Assembly (NCBI GenBank): GCA_964644705.1
Contig: CAZXYF010000021.1
Location: 1-25,947 of the forward strand
Reading direction: 5' to 3'
From: CAZXYF01 sp964644705
GTDB taxonomy: Bacteria > Planctomycetota > Brocadiia > SM23-32
DNA length: 25,947 bases
Shown: one piece after another, positions 13,580-22,672 of the stretch
Position numbering within the stretch: position 1 is the first letter of the stretch
How the letters are laid out: each line of letters opens with the position of its first letter
Program-made: the position numbers and the translations under genes
The notes under the pieces: generated by a model
Seen by the model: only the letters and a program-made list of their open reading frames with translations
What the model was told of the DNA's origin: nothing
Databases searched by the model: none

Positions 13580-15841
13580 ATGAAAAGAAATAACGACAAT
13601 CCCGAGCAATATTCTATAGCGGTGGTTGCACTGAACAAGCCCATGCGCCGCTATTTTGATTACATTATCCCCGAAAGCATGAGGGGGTTGGTAAAGGTGG
13701 GGGGACGGGTGGAGGTGCCGTTTGGCCATCAGAAGTCCGTGCTGGGTTATTGTGTCGGGCTGCGAAGCGAGAGCGAGGTTCCAGAAAACAAGCTCAAAGA
13801 GATTCACAAACCCGTGGACAACGAACCATTGTTCACCCGGAAAATGCTACGTCTTGCCCGGTGGATGGCTGACTATTATCACTGTGCGATGGGGGAAGCG
13901 ATGGCTGCAGCGGTACCGTCGGCGGTTCACAGCAAACGAAAGCGGAAAAAGATTCAGTCCGCCCGCTTATTGTTGGAACAGGAGGAAGCCAAAGAAAAAG
14001 CGGACGAAATATTTGATCGGTCCCCGGCCCAGAGCAAAGCGCTCCGCACTCTGGCCGGAATGGGTGGGGAGCCGTCGGTGGTGGAGCTCAAAAGAGCGGC
14101 GGGAGTAAGTCGTAGCAGCATCAAAGCACTTGCCCGAAAAGATCTGATCGAGATCGGGAAGAAGGTGGTGGAGAGGGAAGATCCGCTGGCGGGTCTGGAC
14201 GCGGAATTGGAAGACCCCTATGAACTGACCCGGGAGCAGCAGGCCGCCTACGACACCATTACTCGACGTATTGAGCGTGGGCGTTTCGATGTTATGCTAC
14301 TCCACGGTGTGACGGGCAGCGGGAAGACGGAAGTGTATTTGCAGGCCATTGCGGAGGTGGTCGACGAGGGAAAACAGGCCATCGTGCTGGTGCCGGAGAT
14401 CAGTCTAACCCCCCAGACCGTGCGGCATTTCCGCAGCCGCTTTCGTAACCTGGCCGTTTTGCACAGTCGTCTGACGGAAAGTCAGCGGCGGCACTACTGG
14501 CATGAGATACGGGCGGGGGAGGCGGATGTGGTGATCGGGGCGCGATCGGCGATCTTTGCCCCCGTCCCGGAACTGGGATTGCTCGTGATCGATGAGGAGC
14601 ATGAGAACAGTTTCAAACAGGATTCCGTGCCCCGCTACCATGCGCGCGATGTAGGAATCATGCGGGCGAAGTACGACGACGCGCTGGTGGTTTTGGGGAC
14701 CGCCACACCATCCCTGGAGAGTTATTACAACGCCCAAACGGGCAAATACACAGCGTTGCACCTGCAACGCCGGATCGCCGACCGCCCCATGCCACCCGTG
14801 CAGATCGTCGACATGCGGGATGAATGGAAAGGGCACGGGCAGCCCCGGGTCATAAGCCATGAGCTGGAAGACCACATGCGGGATACGTTGAAGGAAGGTC
14901 ATCAGGCCATACTTTTTCTGAACCGTCGCGGCTATTCCCCCACCGTGAAATGCCCCCGGTGCGGAGAATGTGCCGAGTGTTCTCGCTGCGAGATTACCCT
15001 CAGCTACCATCAGGAGATCAACGTAGTCAAATGCCACTACTGCGGGCTGGAACGACGTCCTCCTCCGCAATGTCCAGAGTGTGGATGCGAGGATCTCATG
15101 TACGGTGGAACGGGCACAGAACGGGTGGAACAGGCGGTGCAAGAGCTGTTTCCCGACTATGACGCCCTGCGTATGGATAGCGATACGATGAAGACCCGGA
15201 CGGCGCACGAAGAGACCCTGGCAAAATTCCGTTCGGGAAAGGCTCAGATACTGGTCGGTACGCAGATGATCGCGAAAGGACTGGATTTTCCGACGGTTAC
15301 CACGGTGGGGGTGGTGAATTCGGATGTCTCATTGCACCTGCCGGACTTTCGTTGTCGGGAACGCACCTTCCAATTGCTGGCTCAGGTGGCTGGCCGCACG
15401 GGGCGGGGACCGGCGGGGGGGCGAGTGATTCTGCAGACTTTTCTGCCCGATGACGAAAGCATACAGGCGGCCGCCCGGCATGATTACGAGCGGTTTGCCG
15501 AGAAGGAACTAAAAATGCGCCGAAGACTGCGATATCCCCCTTACGGGCGGATGGTCCGGTTCGTGTGCCGCGGGCGCAATCGGGAGGAGATAGTGGAATA
15601 TATGGCCGATCTGGTCTCTCGCCTGCAAAAATTGTGTCAGGCCGCTGACGATGGCTCTCAGGTACTCGGCCCGGCGGCGGCCCCCATATCCCAAATCAAA
15701 CGGCGCCATCGCCATCACGCGCTGCTGAAGTGCCCGAATTCCGCCTCCGCCCATCGGCGACTCGATGAGCTGGAAGGGCACCTGCAGGGGCCTTCGGGGG
15801 CTAAGGTGGTGATTGATGTTGATCCCATGTCAATGTTGTGA
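13580..15841 (+). CDS. priA: Primosomal protein N' (replication restart helicase PriA)
   Basis: 3'-5' superfamily 2 DNA helicase that recognises stalled forks and reloads the replisome. The 753-residue product has the N-terminal DNA-binding domain (about 1-105, RRYFDYIIPE and GRVEVPFG) and a winged-helix region (about 150-195). The helicase core has Walker A GVTGSGKTE with Lys249, LVPEISLTPQ, HSRLTESQR, the DEEH box at 338-341, and GTATPSLESY. The zinc-binding insertion of eight cysteines starts at Cys458, reading CPRCGECAECSRC then CHYCG and CPECGC. It is followed by GTERVEQ, GTQMIAKGLDFP and QVAGRTGRG. ATG 13580 has AGGTG five bases upstream and matches the family start. A frame open from 13418 overlaps the preceding gene and terminator and is not credible. 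Confidence 0.96.
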   Translation: MKRNNDNPEQYSIAVVALNKPMRRYFDYIIPESMRGLVKVGGRVEVPFGHQKSVLGYCVGLRSESEVPENKLKEIHKPVDNEPLFTRKMLRLARWMADYYHCAMGEAMAAAVPSAVHSKRKRKKIQSARLLLEQEEAKEKADEIFDRSPAQSKALRTLAGMGGEPSVVELKRAAGVSRSSIKALARKDLIEIGKKVVEREDPLAGLDAELEDPYELTREQQAAYDTITRRIERGRFDVMLLHGVTGSGKTEVYLQAIAEVVDEGKQAIVLVPEISLTPQTVRHFRSRFRNLAVLHSRLTESQRRHYWHEIRAGEADVVIGARSAIFAPVPELGLLVIDEEHENSFKQDSVPRYHARDVGIMRAKYDDALVVLGTATPSLESYYNAQTGKYTALHLQRRIADRPMPPVQIVDMRDEWKGHGQPRVISHELEDHMRDTLKEGHQAILFLNRRGYSPTVKCPRCGECAECSRCEITLSYHQEINVVKCHYCGLERRPPPQCPECGCEDLMYGGTGTERVEQAVQELFPDYDALRMDSDTMKTRTAHEETLAKFRSGKAQILVGTQMIAKGLDFPTVTTVGVVNSDVSLHLPDFRCRERTFQLLAQVAGRTGRGPAGGRVILQTFLPDDESIQAAARHDYERFAEKELKMRRRLRYPPYGRMVRFVCRGRNREEIVEYMADLVSRLQKLCQAADDGSQVLGPAAAPISQIKRRHRHHALLKCPNSASAHRRLDELEGHLQGPSGAKVVIDVDPMSML

Positions 15842-16356
15842 ATTGTTGCCAGGAGGGAAAGGGGAAATATGCGTGGAAAGTAGCCGTGGGATTTACCAAC
15901 ATGTCTAAAGTTGATTGGCAGGTGCTCCGTCGTATGACCAAAATTTGTCCGCGCCGCAAAAACCACCCCGAAGGATGGAGATTCCGTCACACGAGATATC
16001 ATTCAAGCCGGCCGCCCCCGAACATTTCACGAGTCGTCAGTTGCGTCGTACGGCGAACAGGATTGAAAGTTGTGTATGGTGGTGGCTACCCCGTAGAAAG
16101 GGTGTATGCGCTGGTTTCCTCTCCCCGCTCGCCAATTTCTGGGATCAGGCTGTGTTGAGAATGACACAAAATACACTCAGGCAGGCGGTGTACGCTTTTC
16201 AAACGGGCGAGTTATCCGTAAAATCGGAATGGTTCTCGGTTGTACGCAGCGGCATCATAAGCTGAGAGAGACGGTCAATGCCTCTGACTCTATATGCGCG
16301 GGAACGAAAACTGCCATACTGTTGCTTCCAATTCAATGATTATGGAGAAAACACTG
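15842..16356. other. About 500-base region without a convincing gene
   Basis: Between priA and the HEAT-repeat gene. Two overlapping open frames (15838-16158 and 15915-16265) have no recognisable motif and neither has a properly spaced ribosome binding site. A short inverted repeat TGTGT/ACACA occurs at 16151-16168. I found no tRNA and no consensus-like promoter. The promoter of the downstream transport operon should be here but was not recognised. Confidence 0.5.
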
Positions 16357-17808
16357 GTGAACAGAAAAACAAAAGGTTCAGTGTTTGTGGTCTGCCTGCT
16401 GGCGGCGTTCGTCCTGATGTCTGTGCAGGTCCCGGGACAGGAAACGAATGGGGACCGGCAACAGGCTCAGCAGTTGATCAATGATCTGAGGGAAACCGTT
16501 CCGTATGAACGCGGGCCGGTTATGGGCGAGATCGAAGCGCTCGGTTCCGTTGCCGTGCAACCGCTGACGCAGGTGGTTGGAGAGTGGAAAGCGCAGGGAG
16601 ATCGTGGATACGTGAGCTGTTGTATGATCATCCTCGGTCGGTTGGGCGCCGATGCGCGGCCGGCCAGTAAGGCGCTGGTGGAAGCGTTACAATCATCATC
16701 GGCCCATATCCGCTTCTCTGCCGCTAAAGCGCTCGGCAATATTTGGGCGGGGCAGGGAGGAGATGATAATCCGCCCACTGACTTGAACGGCGCTCTGGCC
16801 GCCGCTCTGTATTCGACTGTGTATGAGGGGGGTGGCGCCGAAGTGCTGGCACCGGCGATGGCCCTGAAGAAGATCAACGGGATACCCATTGATACAGGGG
16901 AAAAAGCGAATGTGGCTTCCCTCTCTGCCGTTAATCTGAGACGTCAGGTGGGACGATGGATCGCCCGTCATCCTGAGGCATTTCCCGAGTTCGAAAATCA
17001 ACCATGGCAGCTGCTGCTGGCCTATATTATGCAGCGACCTCGTTCAGAAAAGGCCAAAAAAGCCAAAAAACTACTCATACGAAACCAGCCGCTGTCTGCG
17101 ATTGCATCGATCACGGACGTCTGTTTGTACCCTCAAATTAAAGTGGAAAGTCCGCACTGGAAGGAGCTGGCGGACATTTTGACCGGACTGACGGAGGTTG
17201 ATATGCCCCGGGAGTCGGATAAATCCGATAGTGAGCTGGTGACTGATTGGAGAACGCGCTGGCTCAAATCATTGCGGGACCGAACCAGTAAAAAGTATCG
17301 GGAGTACGCACTGGATAAGATAGACGCGCTTATTACTAAAGCCCGCGAGAATCCCAGCCGGGATATTCTGGGGCGGGTGGATATGATGAAAGGTGTTTTG
17401 CTTCAACAGCTTGACTCCCCCGACCAGCTGCCGGGCAACCTTTCTCCGGAGGCGCGCAGCATGCTTGAGACTCCGCTGCAGATAAAAGCCCAATTTGCGA
17501 AAACATTGGCTGCCCTGGAAAAACATACCGAGGGCCATCGCCGGCTGCAGGACACCAAAAATCTTCAAAGAATAGCCTCTATGGAAAGCGGTCGGATTGT
17601 GGCAAAGCAGTTTTTGGACGAACTGGTTGATGTTGCCCAGAAGGAACAACGGAGGCAGATATTAGGGGCGTTGGGGCGTCTTTTCCGGGATTCAACGGGT
17701 GTTCCCATCGTTCTACGGAATCTCAATCAGCAGCAGAAGAAGAAACGCCTTAACGAGTGGTTGGAACAGGTGCGGACGGCAGACGACCGTGTTTCGAAAG
17801 AGAACTGA
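16357..17808 (+). CDS. Exported HEAT-repeat-like protein upstream of the peptide ABC transporter
   Basis: A 483-residue protein of unknown function. The N-terminus is a signal peptide (NRKTK followed by a hydrophobic run to about residue 22 and then VPGQE), so it is secreted or periplasmic. Residues about 35-160 contain HEAT-like helical repeats: MGEIEALGSVAVQPLTQVV, CCMIILGRLGADARPASKAL and SAHIRFSAAKALGNI show the usual Leu/Ala spacing. The rest is helical, charged and Lys-rich with no domain I recognise. I choose GTG 16357 because GGAG lies nine bases before it and the product then starts like a classic signal peptide; ATG 16342 is in frame but has no ribosome binding site. A 56-base gap without a terminator separates it from the solute-binding protein gene, so it probably belongs to the transporter operon. 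Confidence 0.7.
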   Translation: MNRKTKGSVFVVCLLAAFVLMSVQVPGQETNGDRQQAQQLINDLRETVPYERGPVMGEIEALGSVAVQPLTQVVGEWKAQGDRGYVSCCMIILGRLGADARPASKALVEALQSSSAHIRFSAAKALGNIWAGQGGDDNPPTDLNGALAAALYSTVYEGGGAEVLAPAMALKKINGIPIDTGEKANVASLSAVNLRRQVGRWIARHPEAFPEFENQPWQLLLAYIMQRPRSEKAKKAKKLLIRNQPLSAIASITDVCLYPQIKVESPHWKELADILTGLTEVDMPRESDKSDSELVTDWRTRWLKSLRDRTSKKYREYALDKIDALITKARENPSRDILGRVDMMKGVLLQQLDSPDQLPGNLSPEARSMLETPLQIKAQFAKTLAALEKHTEGHRRLQDTKNLQRIASMESGRIVAKQFLDELVDVAQKEQRRQILGALGRLFRDSTGVPIVLRNLNQQQKKKRLNEWLEQVRTADDRVSKEN

Positions 17809-17864
17809 TCGGGGAGGAGTTTTGTATCGGGTTAAAGGGCTTTTGAGACGAATGGAGTAGTGGC

Positions 17865-20066
17865 ATGAAACGCTGCCTGCGTCCGATTGTTCTCATACTT
17901 TTCCTGTTGTCTGCCGTGGCTTCCGCTCGGATGAACAGCCCTTATCAGCCGGGGGCGTCGGATGAAAAGATTTATTACGGCAGTTTTACGGAACGGCCAA
18001 AACATCTGGATCCAGCGGTGGCCTACAGTGCCGATGAGTACCGTTTCATCTGTCTGATTTACGAGCCCGTGGTGCAATACCACTATCTGAAGCGCCCCTA
18101 TCAGCTGTGCCCCCTCACTGCCCGCGAAATGCCTGATTTCCAGTACTTTGATGCCGACGGGAATCCACTTCCGGATGACGCGTCGTCCAGTAAAGTGGCT
18201 CGGACCGTCTGGACCATCCATCTCCAGAAGGGAATCATGTATCAGGAGCATCCCTGTTTTGCCCGAGATGAGGAAGGGGCGTATCTCTATCGCAATCTGT
18301 CTGCGGAAAATATGGATGGTGTCCGCAGTCTGTTCGATTTTCCGCATACCGATACCCGTGAACTGAAGGCGCGGGATTATGTCTATCAGATCAAACGACT
18401 GGCCGATCCGCGCCTCAACTGTCCTATTTTCTCCTCCGTTGTGGGCGAATACATTGTGGGGATGCGGGAATACGCCCAGCAATTACAGGCCCGTATTCAG
18501 CAAATCCGCGAGAAACGAAAAGAAAAGGCGGGCATTTTTTACAATCGCGAAGAGGATGAAGAGAAAAATCCCATTGTGCTGGATTATGATTCCCTGCCGG
18601 CCGATGGGCTCGAAGTGGTTGATGATTACACGTTCAAAATTACGCTGAATCGCAAATATCCACAGTTTCGCTACTGGCTGGCCATGCCGTTTTTCTCCCC
18701 CATGCCCGAGGAGGCGATTCGTTTCTACAGGCAGAAGGAAACCATCCAGCGCAACATCACACTCGACCGCAATCCGGTGGGTACCGGACCGTTCCGGATA
18801 TCGAAGTTCAAACCGAGCTGGCGGATTGTATTGAAGAAGAACAAACATTACGACCACGATCAATATCCCACCACCGGTGAAAAAGGGGATCGGGAAAAGG
18901 GGCTCCTGGAGGATGCCGGCAAAACGTTACCACTGATCGACAAAGCCGTTTACAGCATGGAGCGAGAGTCATCGGCCCGATGGTGGAAGTTCATGCAGGG
19001 CTACTACGATATTTCGGGAATCTCCTCCGAGAATTTCACACGCGTGATGAACCTTTCTGGTCCGCAGAGCACCCTCAGCGAACACATGAAGGAAAGGGGG
19101 ATCCGGTTGCGGACCTCGGTTCAAACCACTGTCTTTTACATTGGGTTCAACATGCGTGATCCGGTTGTTGGGGGGCGCACCGCCAGAAAACGGAAGTTGC
19201 GCCAGGCCCTCAGTATCGCGATCGATCGGGAGGAGTACATCCAGATATTCATGAACGGTAGAGGTATTGTTGCCCATAGCCCTATCCCCCCCGGCATTTT
19301 CGGTCATCGCACAGGGAAGGAGGGCATGAATCCCCACACGCACAAATGGGACCCGGAGCGGGGCAGGGCGGTCCGGCGCAGTGTTGAATATGCGCGCAAA
19401 CTCCTGGCGCAAGCGGGGTATCCGGAGGGCATCGGGCCGGAGGGCAACAGATTGAAGCTGGAGTACACCACGGTTCACAGACCCGGCCGGGCCGTGTATT
19501 TGCAGTGGTTGAAAAAGCAGTTCAGCAAACTCAATGTAAAACTGGTCATTCGCGAGACGGATTATAATCGATTCCGTGAAAAAGTCAGCACGGGAAACTA
19601 CCAGATTCTGAGCTGGGGCTGGAACGCGGACTATCCGGATCCCGAAAATCTACTGTTTCTTCTGTACGGCCCCAACGGCCGCGTGGAGTATAACGGAGAG
19701 AATACGGTCAATTATGCCAACCCAGAATACGATAAGCTCTTCGAGAAGATGAAAACTATGCCCGATGGCCCGGAGCGCCGCCGCATTATTTACCGGATGG
19801 TGGACATCCTCCAGCGGGATGCGCCCTGGGAATTTGGTTTTCATCCCCAGTCTTACTCGCTTTATCATGAATGGGTCCGAAATGTGAAACCGAACAATAT
19901 GGCAAATAACACCCTGAAATATTACAACATTGACGGAGACAGGCGAGCGGAATACCGTACAGAATATAACCAACCGAGGTGGTGGATCGTGTTAACGGTG
20001 ATCGGGGTTTTGATCGTGGCCATAACACCGGGTGTTGTTCGAGCGATCCGAAGGGAGATGAGCTGA
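17865..20066 (+). CDS. ABC transporter family-5 solute-binding protein with C-terminal membrane anchor (YejA/OppA-like)
   Basis: Extracytoplasmic receptor that captures peptides or similar solutes for the permeases encoded downstream. The 733-residue product has a signal peptide (1-about 21, ending VASA), the family opening GSFTERPKHLDPAVAYSADEY, a YejA-type extended region, VGTGPFRISKFKPSW, RQALSIAIDREEYIQIFMNGRG and the diagnostic WGWNADYPDPENLLFLLYGPNG. A highly charged helical insertion (about 200-240) is rich in Arg/Lys/Glu. Near the C-terminus a hydrophobic segment (about 706-724) followed by RAIRREMS forms a membrane anchor with a basic cytoplasmic tail; most family members lack this. 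GGAG seven bases before ATG supports the start. Its stop codon overlaps the start of the first permease. Confidence 0.9.
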   Translation: MKRCLRPIVLILFLLSAVASARMNSPYQPGASDEKIYYGSFTERPKHLDPAVAYSADEYRFICLIYEPVVQYHYLKRPYQLCPLTAREMPDFQYFDADGNPLPDDASSSKVARTVWTIHLQKGIMYQEHPCFARDEEGAYLYRNLSAENMDGVRSLFDFPHTDTRELKARDYVYQIKRLADPRLNCPIFSSVVGEYIVGMREYAQQLQARIQQIREKRKEKAGIFYNREEDEEKNPIVLDYDSLPADGLEVVDDYTFKITLNRKYPQFRYWLAMPFFSPMPEEAIRFYRQKETIQRNITLDRNPVGTGPFRISKFKPSWRIVLKKNKHYDHDQYPTTGEKGDREKGLLEDAGKTLPLIDKAVYSMERESSARWWKFMQGYYDISGISSENFTRVMNLSGPQSTLSEHMKERGIRLRTSVQTTVFYIGFNMRDPVVGGRTARKRKLRQALSIAIDREEYIQIFMNGRGIVAHSPIPPGIFGHRTGKEGMNPHTHKWDPERGRAVRRSVEYARKLLAQAGYPEGIGPEGNRLKLEYTTVHRPGRAVYLQWLKKQFSKLNVKLVIRETDYNRFREKVSTGNYQILSWGWNADYPDPENLLFLLYGPNGRVEYNGENTVNYANPEYDKLFEKMKTMPDGPERRRIIYRMVDILQRDAPWEFGFHPQSYSLYHEWVRNVKPNNMANNTLKYYNIDGDRRAEYRTEYNQPRWWIVLTVIGVLIVAITPGVVRAIRREMS

Positions 20067-21475
20067 TGTGGGCCTATATCACACGGCGGGTGCTGTATTC
20101 TGTACCGATCCTGATCTGTGTGAATTTGCTCACTTTTTTCCTCTTCTTCTACGTCAATACGCCCGATGACGTGGCTCATACCGTTCTGGGAAACAAGTAT
20201 GACAATCCCGCGACGGTGTACCGGTGGAAAAGGGAGCATCGGTATCACCTTCCCATGTTTTTGAACGTTCAGGACAGTGTCCTGTACCTGAGCAATTCTG
20301 GACGGGTTCCCACGGGTGTGAAGGGCGCTTTGAGCGGATACGAAATCGAGTCCTTTGCTCTTGGTGAGAATTACTTAAACGGCGACCGGCGGGGAAACAA
20401 GGAAGGCGAGGGGAAGAAACAACGTTATCAGCGCTCGCTTCGCTTGCGTATCGATGAAATAGTCAAAAAGGTTGACGGAAATGAGATCATTATTGTCGAT
20501 TGGCCGGGTATGAGTGATGTTCAGGCTCGAATTCTCAGCTCTCTGCTGGAAAAGGCGGTCCCGTTTATTGTGATCCGCAGGCAGGACAAGACCGTGCCCC
20601 GTCCTCTCCGGGTGGCACCCGTAAGTGAGTACACGATCCCGGCGGGAAGTGCTGGCGAAAAAGAACTTGCCACGTTGCGGAGATACATTGACGAACAGCA
20701 GGCGAAGGGAACGGGGATCCTAACTGAGACCATCTTTTTCAATAAGTCAGTGCGTCTGTTCTGGTTCGATTTTGGCAAATCGGATCGTGAAAACGTGGAT
20801 ATTAGCCACCAGGTGCTCACCCGGATGGGGCCCTCACTGATGATTACGGTGCCGGCGTTTGTGCTGGGGTTGGGTATAAACATATTTATTTCGATGATTG
20901 TGGCGTATTGCCGGGGCACTTACGTGGATCGAATGGTGGCGATCGTATGTATCATTCTGATGTCCATTCTGTCTCTTTTCTATTATTTCAGCGCGCAACT
21001 TGTGTTTGGCGTGTGGCTGAAGATTTTTCCCGTCAGCGGGTATCAACCCGGATTCGGTGCCATTCGTTTCGTGCTTCTGCCCATTATCGTTTCGGTGATT
21101 GTGGCCCTGGGACCGGGTGTGCGTTTTTATCGGACAATATTTCTGGAAGAAACCAACGAAGAATACGTGCGCACCGCGCGGGCGAAAGGGCTCAATCAGG
21201 CTGTCGTTCTGTTCAAACACGTTCTGAAGAACGCTATGATCCCCATTTTGACCAATGTCGTCATGGTCATTCCCATGTTGTTTGTGGGAAGTCTCATTCT
21301 GGAGTCATTTTTTGCCATCCCGGGGCTGGGACGGTTCACGCTGGAGGGAATACAGTCGCAGGATTTCCGCATTGTCGGTTCCATGGTGTATCTGGGTTCA
21401 TTCCTTTATATCGTGGGGCTTATTCTCACCGATATCAGTTATACCCTGGTTGATCCTCGAGTCAGGTTGGAATAA
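20066..21475 (+). CDS. ABC transporter permease (YejB/OppB-like) with large extracytoplasmic insertion
   Basis: Inner-membrane permease of the dipeptide/oligopeptide family. The 469-residue product has a first membrane segment (about 9-28), then a long soluble stretch, then five more segments in the BPD_transp_1 domain (about 250-465). EYVRTARAKGLNQAVVLFKHVLKNA forms the EAA loop that contacts the ATPase, followed by GSLILESFFAIPGLGRF. E. coli YejB has about 364 residues; the surplus lies at about 75-225. Within it, about 134-187 (VDGNEIIIVD, DVQARILSSLLEKAVPFIVIRR, LRVAPV) looks like the second half of a PDZ domain. ATG 20066 overlaps the preceding stop as TGATG and has AAGGGAG eight bases upstream; the frame open from 19979 is inside the previous gene. 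The coupling to the binding protein implies co-translation. Confidence 0.9.
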   Translation: MWAYITRRVLYSVPILICVNLLTFFLFFYVNTPDDVAHTVLGNKYDNPATVYRWKREHRYHLPMFLNVQDSVLYLSNSGRVPTGVKGALSGYEIESFALGENYLNGDRRGNKEGEGKKQRYQRSLRLRIDEIVKKVDGNEIIIVDWPGMSDVQARILSSLLEKAVPFIVIRRQDKTVPRPLRVAPVSEYTIPAGSAGEKELATLRRYIDEQQAKGTGILTETIFFNKSVRLFWFDFGKSDRENVDISHQVLTRMGPSLMITVPAFVLGLGINIFISMIVAYCRGTYVDRMVAIVCIILMSILSLFYYFSAQLVFGVWLKIFPVSGYQPGFGAIRFVLLPIIVSVIVALGPGVRFYRTIFLEETNEEYVRTARAKGLNQAVVLFKHVLKNAMIPILTNVVMVIPMLFVGSLILESFFAIPGLGRFTLEGIQSQDFRIVGSMVYLGSFLYIVGLILTDISYTLVDPRVRLE

Positions 21476-22660
21476 ATGAATTTCGAACCCGTATTCCTCT
21501 ATTCAGATATATTCTTTTTTGCCTTCGTGGGCATCCTCATCGTTTTAGTCATATGGGGACGCCGACGGGAGGACTATCGTGAAGCCACGCGGCGGATATT
21601 CTCCAACTGGTGGGCGACGGTGTGTCTGGTGATAATTATCCTTTACGGGGGGATAGCCCTGCTGGATTCGATGCATTACCGACCGGTGCTTCGGACGAAA
21701 ACCGGCGAGGTGGCCAGAAATAAAAAAGGAGATAAGCTGTATGGCAATCTCCGGTCCGTTCTGGATGCCGTACTTCTGCGCGTCTATCCGGGAATCAAGG
21801 AGAGTGACGGCCGGATCAATATCAGTTTTGAGAAGAGCTATTCCGGGCCACTGGCGGAGAGAAGCTATGATAAAATGATAGATAAAGAATCGGGCAAATG
21901 GAGTTATCGGCCTCTGAAAAGACAGGGGGTGCACCTGTTGGGGACCGATAAGGCGGGCGGAGATGTGTTTTATAAGTTGATTAAAGGTATTCGCACGGCC
22001 CTGATTGTGGGGCTGGTGACCACCATGATCGCCGTGCCATTCGCTATTTTGTTTGGCGTTACGGCGGGATATTTTGGGGGAAAGGTGGATGATGTCATCC
22101 AGTTTATCTACATAACGCTGGGCAGCATCCCGAGCATTCTGCTGATAAGTGCCATGATGATGATTGTGCGCGTGCGGATGGATGTGGGCGGCGGACACGG
22201 CCGAATGTATCTGCACGACGACAAGGTGGTGTTGTTCCTGTGCGCCATTCTCGGTCTCATCAGCTGGTCCGGCCTGTGCCGTCTGCTCCGTGGGGAAACC
22301 ATAAAAATTCGTGAGCTGGACTATGTTCAGGCCGCCCGGGCACTGGGAGTCAGCGATTTTTTCATTATTCTCCGCCACGTTGTCCCCAATGTCATCCACG
22401 TCGTCCTCATCAGTGCCATACTCCGATTCAGTGGCCTGGTTATGGTTGAGGCCATCCTGGCCTATATCAAGATCGGAGTTCCGTCGGGTATCCACAGCTG
22501 GGGACGGGTCGTGGATGGGGCTCGGGAACAGCTGGGGCGGGACCCTATGATCTGGTGGCCGGTGTTCGGGGCGTTTCTGTTCATGTTTTTTCTCGTTCTC
22601 TCCATTAATGTTTTCGGCGACGCTCTGCGCGATGCGCTTGATCCCAAACTGCGACAGTAA
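21476..22660 (+). CDS. ABC transporter permease (YejE/OppC-like)
   Basis: Second permease of the importer, 394 residues. Two N-terminal membrane segments (about 9-27 and 47-64) precede a hydrophilic extracytoplasmic region (about 66-160, with many Lys, Arg and Glu). The motif HLLGTDKAGGDVFYKLIKGIRTAL opens the BPD_transp_1 domain. The EAA loop is LDYVQAARALGVSDFFIILRHVVPNV, and the C-terminus reads FGDALRDALDPKLRQ as in OppC/DppC. A smaller insertion (about 228-250, VDVGGGHGRMYLHDDK-like) separates two later segments. The extra N-terminal segment and loop recall YejE but the loop is distinct. The ATG follows the stop of the first permease with no gap, and the ATPase gene follows 12 bases later, so all are one operon. 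Confidence 0.9.
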   Translation: MNFEPVFLYSDIFFFAFVGILIVLVIWGRRREDYREATRRIFSNWWATVCLVIIILYGGIALLDSMHYRPVLRTKTGEVARNKKGDKLYGNLRSVLDAVLLRVYPGIKESDGRINISFEKSYSGPLAERSYDKMIDKESGKWSYRPLKRQGVHLLGTDKAGGDVFYKLIKGIRTALIVGLVTTMIAVPFAILFGVTAGYFGGKVDDVIQFIYITLGSIPSILLISAMMMIVRVRMDVGGGHGRMYLHDDKVVLFLCAILGLISWSGLCRLLRGETIKIRELDYVQAARALGVSDFFIILRHVVPNVIHVVLISAILRFSGLVMVEAILAYIKIGVPSGIHSWGRVVDGAREQLGRDPMIWWPVFGAFLFMFFLVLSINVFGDALRDALDPKLRQ

Positions 22661-22672
22661 ACGAAACTAAAA

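Noticed and set aside
15915..16265. 116-codon open frame between priA and the HEAT-repeat gene
   Set aside because: Its TTG start has no ribosome binding site, the internal ATG at 15981 has a GAAGG directly against it, and the Trp/Arg-rich product resembles nothing I know.
16260..16300. GCTGAGAGAG string resembling part of a TPP riboswitch
   Set aside because: The other conserved TPP elements (CTGA, GGATNATGCC and AGGGA) are absent in the right order.
21545..22495. 316-codon minus-strand open frame
   Set aside because: It is antisense to the second permease, which has clear transport motifs; the translation is His/Gln-rich without domain features.
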